64,000 nucleotides of DNA from Diplonema papillatum (lineage: Eukaryota > Euglenozoa > Diplonemea > Diplonemida > Diplonemidae), in assembly GCA_030068145.1 (NCBI GenBank), contig JAPJBO010000267.1, positions 62,001 through 126,000 of the forward strand, read 5' to 3'. Shown here one piece after another: positions 1-10,891 of this stretch. The notes under the pieces are model-generated. The model had not been told where the DNA came from, ran no database searches, and saw only the letters and a list, made by a program, of their open reading frames with translations. The position numbers and the translations under genes are program-made. Position 1 is the first letter of the stretch, and the number at the start of each line of letters is the position of its first letter.

Positions 1-1370
1 GTGGGAGGGAAGGATGCCAAAAAAGGGAAGGTTTGAGCAGAAGTCTTTCGTTCTGAGGTTTTACCCGGTTCGGCATTTCTTTTTCTCTCGGGGTTTGCGA
101 CTTTGCAGAATATCACTACCCTGGTGCTTGCCCACGCCTTGGGGTGCTCATTACCCAGCTCGACCCCCAGGTGCCGCTGGGAGGCTGCAGGACTGGAGCG
201 AAGCGCATGGTAGGAGAACACGGGCGGGTTGAGGCGGTCTGCAACACTGAATTTACTTTCGGACAAACGGATAACAGGCACACACTGTTTCCGTTTCGCT
301 GGTGGTGAGCAAGTTAACCAGGGGCTATTTGCGTTGTGTCTTCTTTCTTTAGTTCCCTTTGCGATGATGAACGATCGCTTTTTGGACGGCGTGGCGAGCC
401 ACGTGCAGTCAATGGCCCAACGAAGCCAAAAGCTACTGCCAATTCCCAGAACAGGTTCTCAAACTCGGGTCATCGAAGCAAAGCAGAGAAGATGTTCCGC
501 CAGTGTCGTCGTCTTTTCTCAAGGTCAGGACGTGATGGGGCATTGTCGTGAAGATACGTTGCGTCGCGCTGTGTTGAGCCCATTCCTGAGTGAGGACGCA
601 AAAATCCGTCAGCGGTCCAAATTTGGAAAATGGGCCGGAAACCAAGCTAATGCCCTGGTTGAGCAAAAAAAAAAAAAAATCCAAATTTTTTTCTTGGGGG
701 TCATCGGCCCCGCGGCAGCGTTTTCCAAAAGACGCAAGGTTTTGACCCTGCATGGTAATTGGATGGAGAAAGTTGACTTAGCTGGACTAAAACTGGAACG
801 GGTAAATGACAGACCGGGTAAACCCTGGGACACCCGGGGGGCTCCCAGGTAGCCATTTGCGTGACTGCACCAGTGGCGCCCAGTGGGAATGGAAGGATGC
901 CAAAAAGGGAAGGTTTGAGCAGAAGTCTTCTGGCAGAAGTACGCTGCTGCACGTGCTCCGGGGAGGTTAGCCGTGCGGTTTAAGTGCCAGGTGTGGAAAC
1001 ACCCGCAAAACCAGTGTCAGTGGGTGGTGACAGCCTCCGAACAACCTCTGCCCCTGGCCCACGCCGGATGCCGCAAACCCTTAAGGGCTGCTTCGGCAGT
1101 GACCCCGCACACGCCGGGGGGGCGAACGTGTTTTCCCAATTCCTTGAAAGCCCCCCCCCGACTGTAGCAGTTGAGGAAGGTGCAAACTTGGAGACTGCTA
1201 CAGTAGTCCTGCACGAGACTTGGGCACGTGCCTCGCGTAGGGCAGGTGGGCCTGTGACCCGCTTTGAGAACCCTGGAGCCCGGCATGTGTGCCGTTTACG
1301 GGATACATGTCGGCTTCCTACTCATGGGGGACCAAGGTAGGCACTCAGGTCATTGAATGCGTATGCAAGT
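1..1370. other. Non-coding stretch with a direct-repeat pair
   Basis: I see no convincing gene here. The first 50 bases recur with few changes at about 884-930 (shared core GGATGCCAAAAA), so an 830-bp block is bounded by direct repeats. A 13-bp A run sits near 666-678. Open frames are short, begin mostly at non-ATG codons and show no recognisable motif. Confidence 0.4.
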
Positions 1371-1602
1371 CATCAAACAGCCCACTCTGTCGAACGCTTA
1401 CTGCAACTCAGATTTACCGGCGTTTCGTGCGGGCTGCAGCAGATGACGTCTTTTGATATCGCAACTGGCAGCCTCCTCAAGTATTTCCAACAAACAACAG
1501 GTGCTTGAAGACTGCGCTTGGAGCTCCGATTTTCGGATTCCGGATTTGAATATTCGGCAAATGGGTTTTCGTTCATAGTACCCACGTGTAGTACACACAC
1601 AC

Positions 1603-1832
1603 TGGTATCCAGTGCCAACCATGCGCCGGTACCTGGTATCAACATGTAGTACACTCTGGTATCCAGTGCCAACCACATGGTATCAACATGTAGTACACTC
1701 TGGTATCCAGTGCCAACCACATGGTATCAACATGTAGTACACTCTGGTATCCAGTGCCAACCACATGGTATCAACATGTAGTACACTCTGGTATCCAGTG
1801 CCAACCACACGCTGGTATCTGGTATCAGAAGT
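1603..1832. repeat. 45-bp minisatellite, about 5 copies
   Basis: A unit of 45 bp (core TGGTATCCAGTGCCAACC, then CATGGTATCAACATGTAGTA) is repeated about five times with almost no divergence. The first and last units are shortened or altered. The unit length is a multiple of three, so open frames run through it, but these are by-products of the repeat. Confidence 0.9.
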
Positions 1833-2080
1833 ACACTCTGGTGTAGGACTACTTTACAGTGTTCCCTTAGAGCTCCGGGGGTTTAAAAAGTCTCCAGGTG
1901 ACCATTGTCGTAAAGGTTCCTCTAAGGCACCGCACACCAGCGTGCGTATCGTATCTGCGATAGTGGTCAGTACGTGTGCTGGTGCGTACTTTACTAACAG
2001 ACCCGCATGACCTCACGTCCGTTCAACACGTGGTTCGGTAGTTACAGCACTTGGGACCCGCAGGGCATCGACGCTAAACT

Positions 2081-2205
2081 CGGGCTACAGTGTTGTTTCG
2101 GGATACAGTGTTGTTTCGGGCTACAGTGTTGTTTCGGGATACAGTGTTGTTTCGGGCTACAGTGTTGTTTCGGGCTACAGTGTTGTTTCGGGCTACAGTG
2201 TTGTT
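2081..2205. repeat. 18-bp minisatellite, 7 copies
   Basis: Seven tandem copies of CGGGCTACAGTGTTGTTT, with GGATACAG in place of GGCTACAG in two units. They follow a partial copy of the SINE-like repeat (its conserved ACGTGGTTCGGTAGTTAC segment) at about 1998-2058. Confidence 0.9.
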
Positions 2206-2561
2206 AAGTACATTTCACCGGGTTGGGTTTGTTTGCGATCGATCCCATGGCAAAGCTCTACAACGATCATACATCTTCCTTCTTGCTCTAAAAGAGGGGG
2301 CTTAATGCAACTAGAACACCAAGGTGGCTGTGCTTTGAGAATGGTGGGTCTTCCTCTAACTTCGGACTTGGCACATGACAAATACCAAGGTACTGACAGA
2401 GAGGGATACCACAGGAACAACAGGTCCAAAGCGGGTCTCCACCGCCAGGCTTCCGCAGTCTTGCCTACAGACACGTCTGCAGACGATTTTCGGGAAAACG
2501 CAGACGGCTGACAGTCGGTCACTTGGATTCCGAGTGTCAGTCTCAGCATCTAAAAAAAATT

Positions 2562-2670
2562 AGTACGGCGCTTTCTTTTGTTTGTGCGCACGAGCGGAAC
2601 TCACCTGCTTTGGTAAGTTTCATGTAGTACGCTGCCAACTACTAATTTTTAGTACCAACAATGCATTGTG
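2562..2670 (+). repeat. 110-bp dispersed repeat with intron-like core, copy 1
   Basis: First of six copies of a short dispersed repeat. Positions 2613-2652 form a 40-nt segment that starts GTAAGT, holds CTACTAAT near its end and finishes TTTTTAG, so it has the form of a complete miniature spliceosomal intron. The flanks are TTTGTGCGCAC upstream and TACCAACAATGCATTG downstream. Whether it is spliced is not known. Confidence 0.7.
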
Positions 2671-2674
2671 AATA

Positions 2675-3470
2675 TATTTAGGCAGAGCACTGCCTCGCAT
2701 GAATGGTTGATGCTAGCATCAAGTCTTCTTCGAAGAAAGCGTAATATAGAAAAGGGAAAAAGGAAAAGTGTAAAGGGTCGCCGGGAGTGTAAGACTCCGC
2801 AGGTAGAGTATGAAACCTTGAGGAACTAGCCCCCTGTGTCTTAACTAGTCCTCTTTATAATTTTCACCGCGGTGTTGTGTGCACCTCGTTCTTCGTCTCA
2901 GGTTTCGCTCTTGAACGCAGACCAATCCAGAGAGCTCATCAGTGGGTCCTTTGGTCGGGGGGGAAATCTTAGTCTAATGTTTAGGCAGAGCACTGCCTCT
3001 TATGAAAGGTTGATGCTATCATCAAGTCTTCTTCGAGGAGAATGTTACTGAACTCCACAAGCATACAAAAGGTCGAAAGACACCAATCTGTACGTCCATT
3101 CGGGATCGTCGGAAACACAAAAAAGCAACATCAATTCCAACTGAACGTCTGCCCCCCCCGCGAAACCAGAGTTGGTTTTTCTTTTTTTTGGCTAGCCAAA
3201 GTGAGAAGAAGAGTGAAAGAGTACGTACAGTAGTGAGAAGAGAAGAGCACGAGTGTACGAAGTTGGCGGTAGCACAAACTACCGGGCCAGTGGAGACCAC
3301 CGCAAAAAGAAATTCTAATGTTTCCTTATCCCTCAAAACCAGCACCGATAACAACGACCCCCGCGAAACCTGAGACGAAGAACGAGGTGCACACAACACC
3401 GCGGTGAACACAGGGGGCTAGTCCCTCAAGGTTTCATACCCCACTTTGGGAGCCGTACACTCCCCTTTCC
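2675..3470. repeat. Dispersed repeat with fold-back
   Basis: The segment beginning TTTAGGCAGAGCACTGCCTC at about 2680 recurs at 2980-3042 and at 21800-22060, with remnants near 34800 and 57525. It contains ACCGCGGTGTTGTGTGCACC at about 2868. The inverse complement of that stretch and its flank appears at about 3360-3470, so 2815-3470 can fold back on itself with about 0.4 kb between the arms. No coding potential was recognised. Confidence 0.7.
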
Positions 3471-3732
3471 ACCTCTTTCTATTTTGCATCCCTTTCCTAG
3501 CTTAGTACGTGCTTGTGGTGATCGGTGGGGTTCCCAAAATAAATGTTTTGTGTTATCGTATCTTCGAGCTAGACTTGGGGGGGGGGGGGTTTGGTTGAGA
3601 TTTTTCGTTTGACGTTTCTCATGAGCGGCCCGTTGATTAGGACGGTGCGCCCTTCAGTACAACAGCACTGAAGAGTTTCGGCAGCAGGAACCGTGGAGCA
3701 GGTCCCTGGCTGCCACTGGTTTCTAGACTGTT

Positions 3733-4075
3733 TCGAGGTTTCAAGGATTCGCGTTTTGTGTCTACGGTCGACAGTCAAGCACAGGTTGGTGTTCTTTCCT
3801 TGGGTGTGGGTATGGCAGGCAGCTGGAACCTTTTCTCGTCGGTGTTGACTGCTGTGTAATGTAGGAGCACAGTTTTCTACAAGGGGCTGTGTGCCGGGAG
3901 GTAACATGCTCCAGGAAACAACTACATCCCATGCCTCCTTCTGCCCGCCTACACCAGTGGGTCGGTCAAGACCTTGACGGTCAATTTTCTGACCGATCAG
4001 GGGTTGAGCCTGTTAGTTCGTCTGTTTGGGTGATCTTCGCAGCTGTGTTTTCTATGCCTTTACTCACACTTTTCG
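3733..4075 (+). repeat. Dispersed repeat, paired with 15955-16110
   Basis: Two blocks (3733-3815, around TACGGTCGACAGTCAAG, and 4010-4070, around CTTCGCAGCTGTGTTTTC) recur in the same order at 15955-16035 and 16045-16110. The spacing differs: about 200 bp here and about 10 bp there. This copy therefore carries an insertion or the other a deletion. Confidence 0.65.
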
Positions 4076-4205
4076 TACGTGCATTTTTCTAGCGTTTATT
4101 TGTCGATTACAATCGTTCGAATTTCGTTCCATTGTTTTGCCAACATTTTTTTTTTGTCGGCCGCCCAATGCCCACTATTGATTTTTTTTTTTTTTTTTTT
4201 TTTGA

Positions 4206-5254
4206 ATCGACGGCAGGGATTTATAAGGGGATTTCGTCCTAGAGCAATAGTCCATGTAGATGGACGGGTACCCGTCTTTTGCACCGAAGTGCCGAGCACG
4301 TGTTTGTCGACCCCCCAGACCCCCCCCCCCAGTGGTGGTCCAGCCTGTCCAGCCACCCCAGCCAGCCCTGCAAAGTCGTTGAGGGCCCGAAAATTAGTGC
4401 CGCCACTGTCCTCCACTGTGGATCACTATGCACCACCATGCGCTATCGTGTCACTGTGCACACCGCACTAGCGTGGATCACTGTGCATCACCGTGCATCA
4501 CTGCGCACCGTGTATAGATTCCGAGCCAGATGTTCCAGAGGGTGGAGGGTGCAGCAGAAAGGTGGGAGAACCAGCAGTTGTCCGGCAAAGGGCGCGTGAG
4601 GGGGAAAACACAGCAGTTGGATTACAAGGAAGAGTTGGAGAATAAGGGCATGGGGCGTCGTGCCAACTGCTCTCTCTTTGCGAGGACCGCCGACACGGCA
4701 TCGAAGTACACCGAAGCCTTTGCGAACTTCAATAATGTTCGGCGTACGTTCGTGTACCGCAACGGGTCCTCGGCTTCGGGCTCGGGCTCTGAGTCCTCGC
4801 TTTCTGACGCATCGTCTTTGTCATTTTTCCTGACTGTCGGATCCAGCATGAGATACTCTCTCATCAGCTGGTCAAGAAATTCTGGCGTCACGGAAGGGGG
4901 ATTGTACGCCAAGAACAAACATTGGCGCACAGTTGAGTTCGACAACCTGTTGCGGATGTACGTACGGCACTGCTTTACTACGGAGAACAATCGTTCCACG
5001 GAAGCCGTCCTAAGAGGAAGCACTAGTGCCATCAAGAGGATGCGCGCTGTATTCGGGTATTGCAGACGCAACCCCTGGTCGCGAAGAAACGCAGAGCAGT
5101 AGTCCGTGTATGTGGGATGCTCGCCCACGTGACTGCTGTGGTAGCCTACCCACACCCGCCAGCCCGTGGGTTTTTTTTTTTTTTTTTTTTTTTTTTTTGA
5201 GGATGGACGGGTGACCCGCCCATCTAGACCGGCGTATAAATCCCTGAACGACGG
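4206..5254. mobile_element. hAT-type DNA transposon remnant with 8-bp TSD
   Basis: The element runs from 4214 to 5246. Its ends are the inverted pair CAGGGATTTATA and TATAAATCCCTG, and CAGGG is a usual hAT terminus. The flanking octamers are ATCGACGG (4206-4213) and AACGACGG (5247-5254), an 8-bp target duplication with one mismatch, the length hAT elements make. A subterminal ATGGACGGGT motif occurs near both ends. Inside is only the C-terminal part of a hAT transposase on the minus strand, so this is an internally deleted, non-autonomous copy. A 29-bp T run lies near its right end. Confidence 0.85.
4622..5155 (-). pseudogene. hAT transposase C-terminal dimerisation fragment
   Basis: The open stretch carries the classic hAT C-terminal signature: PLRTASVERLFSVVK, then YIRNRLSNSTVRQCL at about residues 46-77. 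In the family this region mediates transposase dimerisation. After it comes a tail rich in Asp, Glu and Ser. No zinc finger and none of the catalytic acidic residues are present, and the frame opens without an ATG (GTG). It is therefore a fragment left by internal deletion, enclosed by the CAGGG termini described separately. Its relation to the transposase at 9071-10891 cannot be judged, since the two cover different parts of the protein. Confidence 0.8.
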
Positions 5255-5351
5255 TGACTGACGTCACGACCGCACTCACATTGAATGCGGCCCTGGGCCC
5301 ATCGCCCTTTAATTCTCGCGGGACGGAATTTAGGCAACGCCGCACCAACAG

Positions 5352-5629
5352 AAAAATACTCGACGTGGCTGCTTCGACTCCGAATGGAAGGGAGGAAGTA
5401 TAGAGGTAGAGGGGCAAATACAATGCAAACACAATCTGACTTGTTCTTCGCGTACGCCACCGTGTGTTTTTCTCACTCAGGACTTTGACCTGTTGTGTTT
5501 GTGTGATTTTGTCGTGTAGGGTAGACTCACGTCCGTTCAGCACGTGGTTCGGTAGTTACAGCACTTGGGATCCCTTCTGTTCTTTGTCGGGCAGCATCGT
5601 CGAGCATTTCCTTTCAGCTGGCGCTTATG
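5352..5629 (+). repeat. SINE-like dispersed repeat, copy A
   Basis: One of six long copies of a 280-bp repeat that begins AATACTCGACGTAGCTGC and ends CTGGCGCTTATG, usually with an A-rich tail. Members lie in both orientations. The conserved middle is CACGTGGTTCGGTAGTTAC. No RNA polymerase III A or B box could be assigned with confidence. Confidence 0.75.
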
Positions 5630-5689
5630 CAAGCCACGCAGATTTGCGATGCTCCTAAATGCACTAGGCCGCACACGCACTACACTTAA

Positions 5690-5870
5690 GCCAGTCCATC
5701 CCCTCCTGATAGACTGTGATGGACAGAAGAATGCAGCTCCAGGCAACTCTATGCAGCTCAAGGGGATCGGGATGGACCTGGTAGACTGTGGTGGACCTCG
5801 ATTCGCTACAATGAACAGCAGCAGGCAATTCGATGCAGTTCCAGGAGATAGGGATGGACCGGCTTAGCTA
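5690..5870 (+). repeat. Dispersed repeat, paired with 57110-57205
   Basis: The block holds three diverged short units with GATGGAC and CAGTTCCAGGAGATAGGGAT. The last, including CAGCAGCAGGCAATTCGA, recurs at 57150-57190. No gene is seen. Confidence 0.55.
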
Positions 5871-6097
5871 CACTGACGCGTTAGAACGAGTTTGAAACCC
5901 TTCCGGCCCCCTACTTTGAAGGGGATGGCTAGTATTTTGAACTCGGCGCAGCATTGTGCGCCCGCAACGTTCCCACAATGTGATACCCGAAACCCCATTG
6001 GATGCATCTTCTTCATCAGAGCAACCCGTCGCCCATAGCAAAATAATTTGGGTTTCTCGTCCACTCAGATATTTTCTGCGATGACGAGGCGGTGACA

Positions 6098-6418
6098 CTG
6101 TGAGGCAGGGCTTACGCTCCACGTGTGGAACGTGTGGATTTCCACACATTAATTCTTTTTGGACTTTGTTCCCCCACGTGTGGATCCACAGGTACGCCAT
6201 GTGGATTTTGATTTATTGGTCCACGTGCAGGGGAGTCTAGGCCCACTAGTGGTCAGGCCGCACAGCCAGGTGTCGCCAAGTCCAGTAGCTACCTAGCGAC
6301 GTTTGCCGTCGCACATAAGGGGAAAGGTCTTTTTCCCCCTACGAACCTTAAGCGCCCACATGTGGACCACGCGTATTTTCTCTGAGACCGAAAACGGAGC
6401 GTAAGCCCTGCTGTGAGG
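6098..6418. mobile_element. hAT-type MITE with perfect 8-bp TSD
   Basis: The element is 305 bp (6106-6410), bounded by 15-bp perfect terminal inverted repeats, CAGGGCTTACGCTCC and GGAGCGTAAGCCCTG. It is flanked by an exact 8-bp duplication, CTGTGAGG (6098-6105 and 6411-6418). CAGGG termini with 8-bp duplications are diagnostic of hAT. There is no coding capacity. Internally it has several CCACRTGTGG-like palindromes, possibly transposase binding sites. The intact duplication suggests a recent insertion. Confidence 0.92.
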
Positions 6419-7344
6419 GTGCACGTAATATTCTCGGCCAGGTCGTTTTTGTAGTTCGAAGATGAACATTTGTGTTTTTAGCTTGGCGAGGCCCAGGTCA
6501 TCATGCGAGGATGCAGCAAGCAACCAATTAAGAGCCTTGAAATGAAACTCAATGTCACGGTTGAAGCGCGTCCATTCCCTAGCTACAGGACGGACTGGCA
6601 GAAACCAGTACAGTACTACTTCAGCAGTGCCAAGCTAGAGGGGCAAAAACGACAATAAGCCAGCAAAAAAAAAAAAGGGCACAACATTCACCCACCACAA
6701 TACACGGTGGTTGTTGTGGCTTCGGGTCTGTTTTCTCCCGTGTGACCCAGGGAAATCGGGATCCAATGTCGCATGAACGTGGGGAAAAGTTCGTGACGAC
6801 GGGATCGAATCCTCAGGGGCCACGATTATTGCCTATTTTCGATGGGCCAAATAACAGGAAGAAGAGTCCAGCCACAATGGCCACAGTACATTGTGCGGTG
6901 TAAATGGTGTGGCCTATTCTGGCATCACTGCGGGAAAGTTGTGGGGTGAACAATACCGCTTTTCGCGTCGTGATGAGGATTGATTGGTTGCAGGTAGTTC
7001 TCACTTGGCTGAGGAATGCCCCCCAAAAGGCGCAAGGCATCAGCTTGCGCCGACTAGTAGTTGCGGATTACACTGACGCGTTAACGAGTTCGAGCTTTTC
7101 CTCGAAGAGGATGAGAACCCCAGACGAAAACTCCCTCCCCCCCCCCAGGCATAGCGGTCAAACAATTCGCATTATCGCAATTTTCATTCGCAGTATCGCA
7201 CGCTTAAAACCTGGGCAAATACAGTACTAGGGACTATCGCCTATTATCGCACGCCGACTATATGTGCGATAATTCTTTGGGAAACTTGCAGATATATGCG
7301 CAGAAAACTGCAACTTTTTGTGGCATGCATACGCAAAATGCAGT

Positions 7345-7440
7345 TTTTTTTGCAAATATATGCATATGCATATATTTGCAACAAAAACATGCATATATTT
7401 GCAAAAAAACTTAAGTTTTTTGCAAATATACGCTTATCCG
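7345..7440. repeat. Perfect AT-rich palindromes in transposon end
   Basis: A 34-bp perfect palindrome centred on GCATATGC (arms TTTGCAAATATATGCAT) is followed by a second one centred on CTTAAG. The same pair or its parts recur at 8139-8185 and 11620-11690, always near the transposon arms. They could be binding sites for the element's transposase; that is inference. Confidence 0.75.
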
Positions 7441-7775
7441 TCTCTTGACTTACTATGCCGTGTTCTGAAAGCTGTCGAGGGGCCCCTCCATAGGTTTTCG
7501 CATGATTCGTTCGCCTTTGTAACACTATCCGTATGTAGTAAGCTTCGCAATTGTGTTCTTGCAATATCTAACCCTCTTTTTTTTTGGGGGGGGGGAAGGC
7601 CCTTTTGACCCTGTATTTTTTGAGAAGATTTTTGAAACAGCCCGAAGATATTCGTCGATTCCTGATATTATGATCACTTCGGTGTCAGGGATTAGTCCTG
7701 CTAGAAACTACTTGTGGCCGCTGCTCCGTTGTGTGGTCTTCTCTCCGTACAGTGTTCGACGTCCTTCCAGAATTG

Positions 7776-8135
7776 GGACCCAATTTCTGGATCCAAATGC
7801 TGGATCCAAATTCTGGATCCAAATGGATCCAAATTTTTGGACCCAAATTTTGGACCCAAATTATGACCAAATTTTTGGACCCAAATTTTTGGACCCGAAT
7901 TTTTGGACCCAAATTTTTGGACCCAAATTTTTGGACCCAAATTTTGGACCAAAAATTTGGACCCAAAATTTGGACCCAAATTTTGGACCCAAATTTTGGA
8001 CCAAAATTTGGGTCCAAAATTTGGGTCCAAAATTTGGGTCCAAAATTTGGGTCCAAAATTTGGGTCCAAAATTTGGGTCCAAAAATTTGGGTCCAAAAAT
8101 TTGGGTCCAAAATTTGGGTCTCCAAAATTTTGACA
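7776..8135. repeat. Palindromic minisatellite, giant hairpin
   Basis: A 13-14-bp unit (TTTTTGGACCCAAA) is repeated in one orientation from about 7820 to 7990. From about 7995 to 8130 it continues as its reverse complement (AAATTTGGGTCC). The two halves are therefore arms of a hairpin of over 130 bp per arm with almost no loop. Open frames rich in F, W, P and G occur on both strands and come only from the repeat. Confidence 0.9.
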
Positions 8136-8247
8136 TATTTTTTGCAAATATATGCATATGCATATATTTGCAAAAAAACATGCATATATCATACTATGCA
8201 GTCCGCCGCATTCCGCGCAGATTTTTTTTTTTCCGCCGACGACTCCT

Positions 8248-8328
8248 ACCCGCACCCCACACGCACCCCACCCGCACTCCACACGGACTCGGTGTGAGTC
8301 CGTGTGGAGTGCGGGTGGGGTGCGGGTG
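8248..8328. repeat. GC-rich hairpin in left transposon arm
   Basis: CGCACTCCACACGGACTC and its inverse GAGTCCGTGTGGAGTGCG face each other across a five-base loop, and the match continues outward through CCCCACCC. The right arm keeps a degenerate version near 11505-11580. Confidence 0.8.
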
Positions 8329-9070
8329 AACGTTTTCCAATGAAAAATACTCAGTAGTCTTAGTATTTATTCGTGGACTTTTACTTCCATTCCTGCACAT
8401 AACAGTCATTGTGAACCTTTTCAATGCGGCTGCGGAGACCAGCAGCACAATTATGGTGATGATGGTGAGCGGTCAAGTATCCTTGCCACACTCGGGAAGA
8501 GCTTATGGCCACTATGAGCCCACCTCCAACCGCGAGTGGGCTCTGTGTCTGCCGGTCGCAGCCCACGGGCGCACAACTGTTCAATCAGGGTGTGGCCACA
8601 GCGGCGCACTGCCTCATGTGCACTGCGTATGTGCACGGTCCCGACTGCTTCCGATCCCCTGTGCCCATCTGTGCCGGGTTGAACAGCCAGGACAAGGACC
8701 CGTTATCACTTCTCAGCGACACCAGCGGTATGCCGCGTACATTGTGGCGTACACACGGGGAGTAATCCCACTCGAGGACAGTGTTGGCGACCGAGTCTTC
8801 CGCCACGGAACGCAGTTCGCCATGACAATCCGCAATGCCGACTCACGGTCTCTTGGTGTTCTTCTCTACCCGGCTGGACCATGCGCCAAGAAACCTGATC
8901 CAGGAAGATGCGCATGGAAACGAGAAAAGCACAAAGGGATATGTGCGTAACTTCGTCGTGGCTGAAGAGGGGAAAGATGGGAAACAGGGGAAAGAACACT
9001 TCCGGGGACCTCTCGTGGTGCACACTCTTCCCGGGTTTCGGTCCAGCGAGCCACGCTGTAGCATGGTGCG

Positions 9071-10891
9071 CTAAAAAAAGCCACTCCAGGAGTCCCGGAA
9101 AAACACTGAAAGTAGGAAAGTAGGAAAAAGGCTTGCACTTTTGTCAGCAGCAAAACTGAAAAGGGGCATGACGGGTTCCATGGCTTCCAAGGCCGTTACA
9201 AGAGCTGCACACGTTTCTGTGACGTCTGCATCGCTGAACTTCCCCGCAAGTAGTTGGATACTCTCGGGTGTGGTGTTCCTTTTCAGTTCTTTCTCAAGAA
9301 ATGCTGGAAGAGACTGCAGGCGGGGGACCAGGTGGGCAAGGCATCTGAAGGTGGAATCCCACCTCGTGTCGTTGATAGAGGGGGGGTATTCCGGGCTGGG
9401 ACGTTGCTCGCGTTGTGGTTCTGGTGTCAAGTCCACTGGCACGTTCTCATTTTGAGCTTGCGTCAACCTCTCCTTTGCACGCTCCAACATGTCTCCATCT
9501 CCTTCACCAAGACACTCAAGGATGTCAGCTTCGACGTCTTCGCCATCCTCGTGCAACGACAGCAGGGCAGTCAGCTTTTGGGCGATCGGAATCTCGTCTT
9601 CTGTAGCGGCTGCATCGACATCATGGGTCACGACTGCCTTCTGCGCCTGCACCCACCGAACCTCACGCGTGGGTGCTTTGTAGAAAGCGTTGCTGAAGAG
9701 ACGCAGTGTGTCGTGGGCGTTCGGGTGACTCAGCTTGAACCACGGCTTGATGGCATTTTTCAGATGGTGACCGAAGCAGTATATCACAATGCCCTCCCAG
9801 TCCTGAAGGGCGACCACGTTCGTCGACGCCTTGTCAACGACGATGTAAGCGACGTTGGGTATCTTGATCCCGTAGTCCTTGAGGACGTTGGCAACAAACT
9901 CCGACTGAGAGGTTGTGTCCAAGGCTTCACCGTCCTCTCCAACGCGAAGTCCCAGCAAGTATGCTCGTCCCTTGTCGTATGCGACCACTGCCAATGCCTG
10001 CTCCTTGAGCTCGTCGATGATGGATCCATCAAACCCAATGCCAAACGATGTCCCGATCGTCTCTATTAGATCCTTCTGCATCTGCGTCTTCGCATCGCAC
10101 CCCCGACTCATATCCATGAGCGTCCTCGTGTGGGGAATTGCCGGGGAGACATGCTTTCTGAAAAAGACACGCATGCAAGCCACTGCCCCTGCCTTCATGC
10201 CGGCCATCGCAACCAACCTCGTGAAGTCCTGTACGGCGGTCCCCTTTTCAGTGACGTTTGCGGTACCGGCGTCAACGTCCACAACAACCGCGCCAGCCTT
10301 TTTTTGTGCCACCAGAAGTGTGTGCCTCTTCTTGTGTTCTTCGTAGGTGTGATGCTTCTTGCACGTGGTGCTGTCGAGGTAGTTGATTTTCTTTTGGCAT
10401 GAACCGCACCAGATCACTTCTTCCTGCAACGTGACGTTGGGGTCTCTGAGTGCTAACGACTTCCAAGATGAAGGGAGGTCCTTCACCTTCCTGAGCTCCA
10501 AGCCTTCCTTTTCTGCGTCTGTGAGCTTGTTCATCCTTTTTACGGCTGTAATCAGCAGATTGTGGCGTTTGCTGCCGGCCACTGCAACCTTCGCTGCGCC
10601 CTTCGCCAGCCCCTTTCGGAGCTGCAGCTTAGACGGTCTTTTGACCACCTTTGTCTGCGAGGCTGGCGTACCAGCCTGTGAGGCTGACCCGCCGGCCTGT
10701 GAACCTGCATCTTCTGTCTGTGAACCTGCATCGTCAGCCTGTGAGGCTGCCTCGACTGCCTCAAAGAGCGGACCAAGAACCGACGAGACCGACATCGGGA
10801 CGGACGAGCCACCTTCGGAATCGCTGGTCGGTGCTTCACTGTTCGGTGCTTCGCTAGTCGGTGCTTCGCTGCTGGACTCCGCATCCTGCAT
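9071..10891 (-). CDS. hAT-like transposase with N-terminal zinc finger (C-terminus lacking)
   Basis: The 606-residue product starts at an ATG. Order of parts: a Ser/Glu/Ala-rich repetitive N-terminus (1-90), a basic stretch, then a BED/CGBP1-like zinc finger at about 160-190 (WCGSCQKK, then HHTYEEHKKRH). An RNase H-like core follows, with FDGS (Asp near 288), VVDKASTNV (Asp near 353) and NDTRWDSTF near 508-515, all typical positions in hAT or DUF659-type transposases. The frame stops before any VERLFS-type dimerisation motif, so the C-terminus is missing or lies in another exon; none was found in 8400-9070. A possible true N-terminus (MGRPKGSKNK, AT-hook-like) lies just upstream in a different frame at about 10970. 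Confidence 0.8.
   Translation of the reverse strand: MQDAESSSEAPTSEAPNSEAPTSDSEGGSSVPMSVSSVLGPLFEAVEAASQADDAGSQTEDAGSQAGGSASQAGTPASQTKVVKRPSKLQLRKGLAKGAAKVAVAGSKRHNLLITAVKRMNKLTDAEKEGLELRKVKDLPSSWKSLALRDPNVTLQEEVIWCGSCQKKINYLDSTTCKKHHTYEEHKKRHTLLVAQKKAGAVVVDVDAGTANVTEKGTAVQDFTRLVAMAGMKAGAVACMRVFFRKHVSPAIPHTRTLMDMSRGCDAKTQMQKDLIETIGTSFGIGFDGSIIDELKEQALAVVAYDKGRAYLLGLRVGEDGEALDTTSQSEFVANVLKDYGIKIPNVAYIVVDKASTNVVALQDWEGIVIYCFGHHLKNAIKPWFKLSHPNAHDTLRLFSNAFYKAPTREVRWVQAQKAVVTHDVDAAATEDEIPIAQKLTALLSLHEDGEDVEADILECLGEGDGDMLERAKERLTQAQNENVPVDLTPEPQREQRPSPEYPPSINDTRWDSTFRCLAHLVPRLQSLPAFLEKELKRNTTPESIQLLAGKFSDADVTETCAALVTALEAMEPVMPLFSFAADKSASLFPTFLLSVFFRDSWSGFF

Noticed and set aside
7685-8329. Open frames on both strands rich in Phe, Trp, Gly and Pro
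   Set aside because: They are produced by the palindromic 13-14-bp minisatellite and have no other support.
8411-8950. Plus-strand frame of 179 codons next to the transposase
   Set aside because: It overlaps the inverted arm of the transposon, starts without an ATG and has no motif. It was also checked as a possible transposase C-terminus on the minus strand and none was found.
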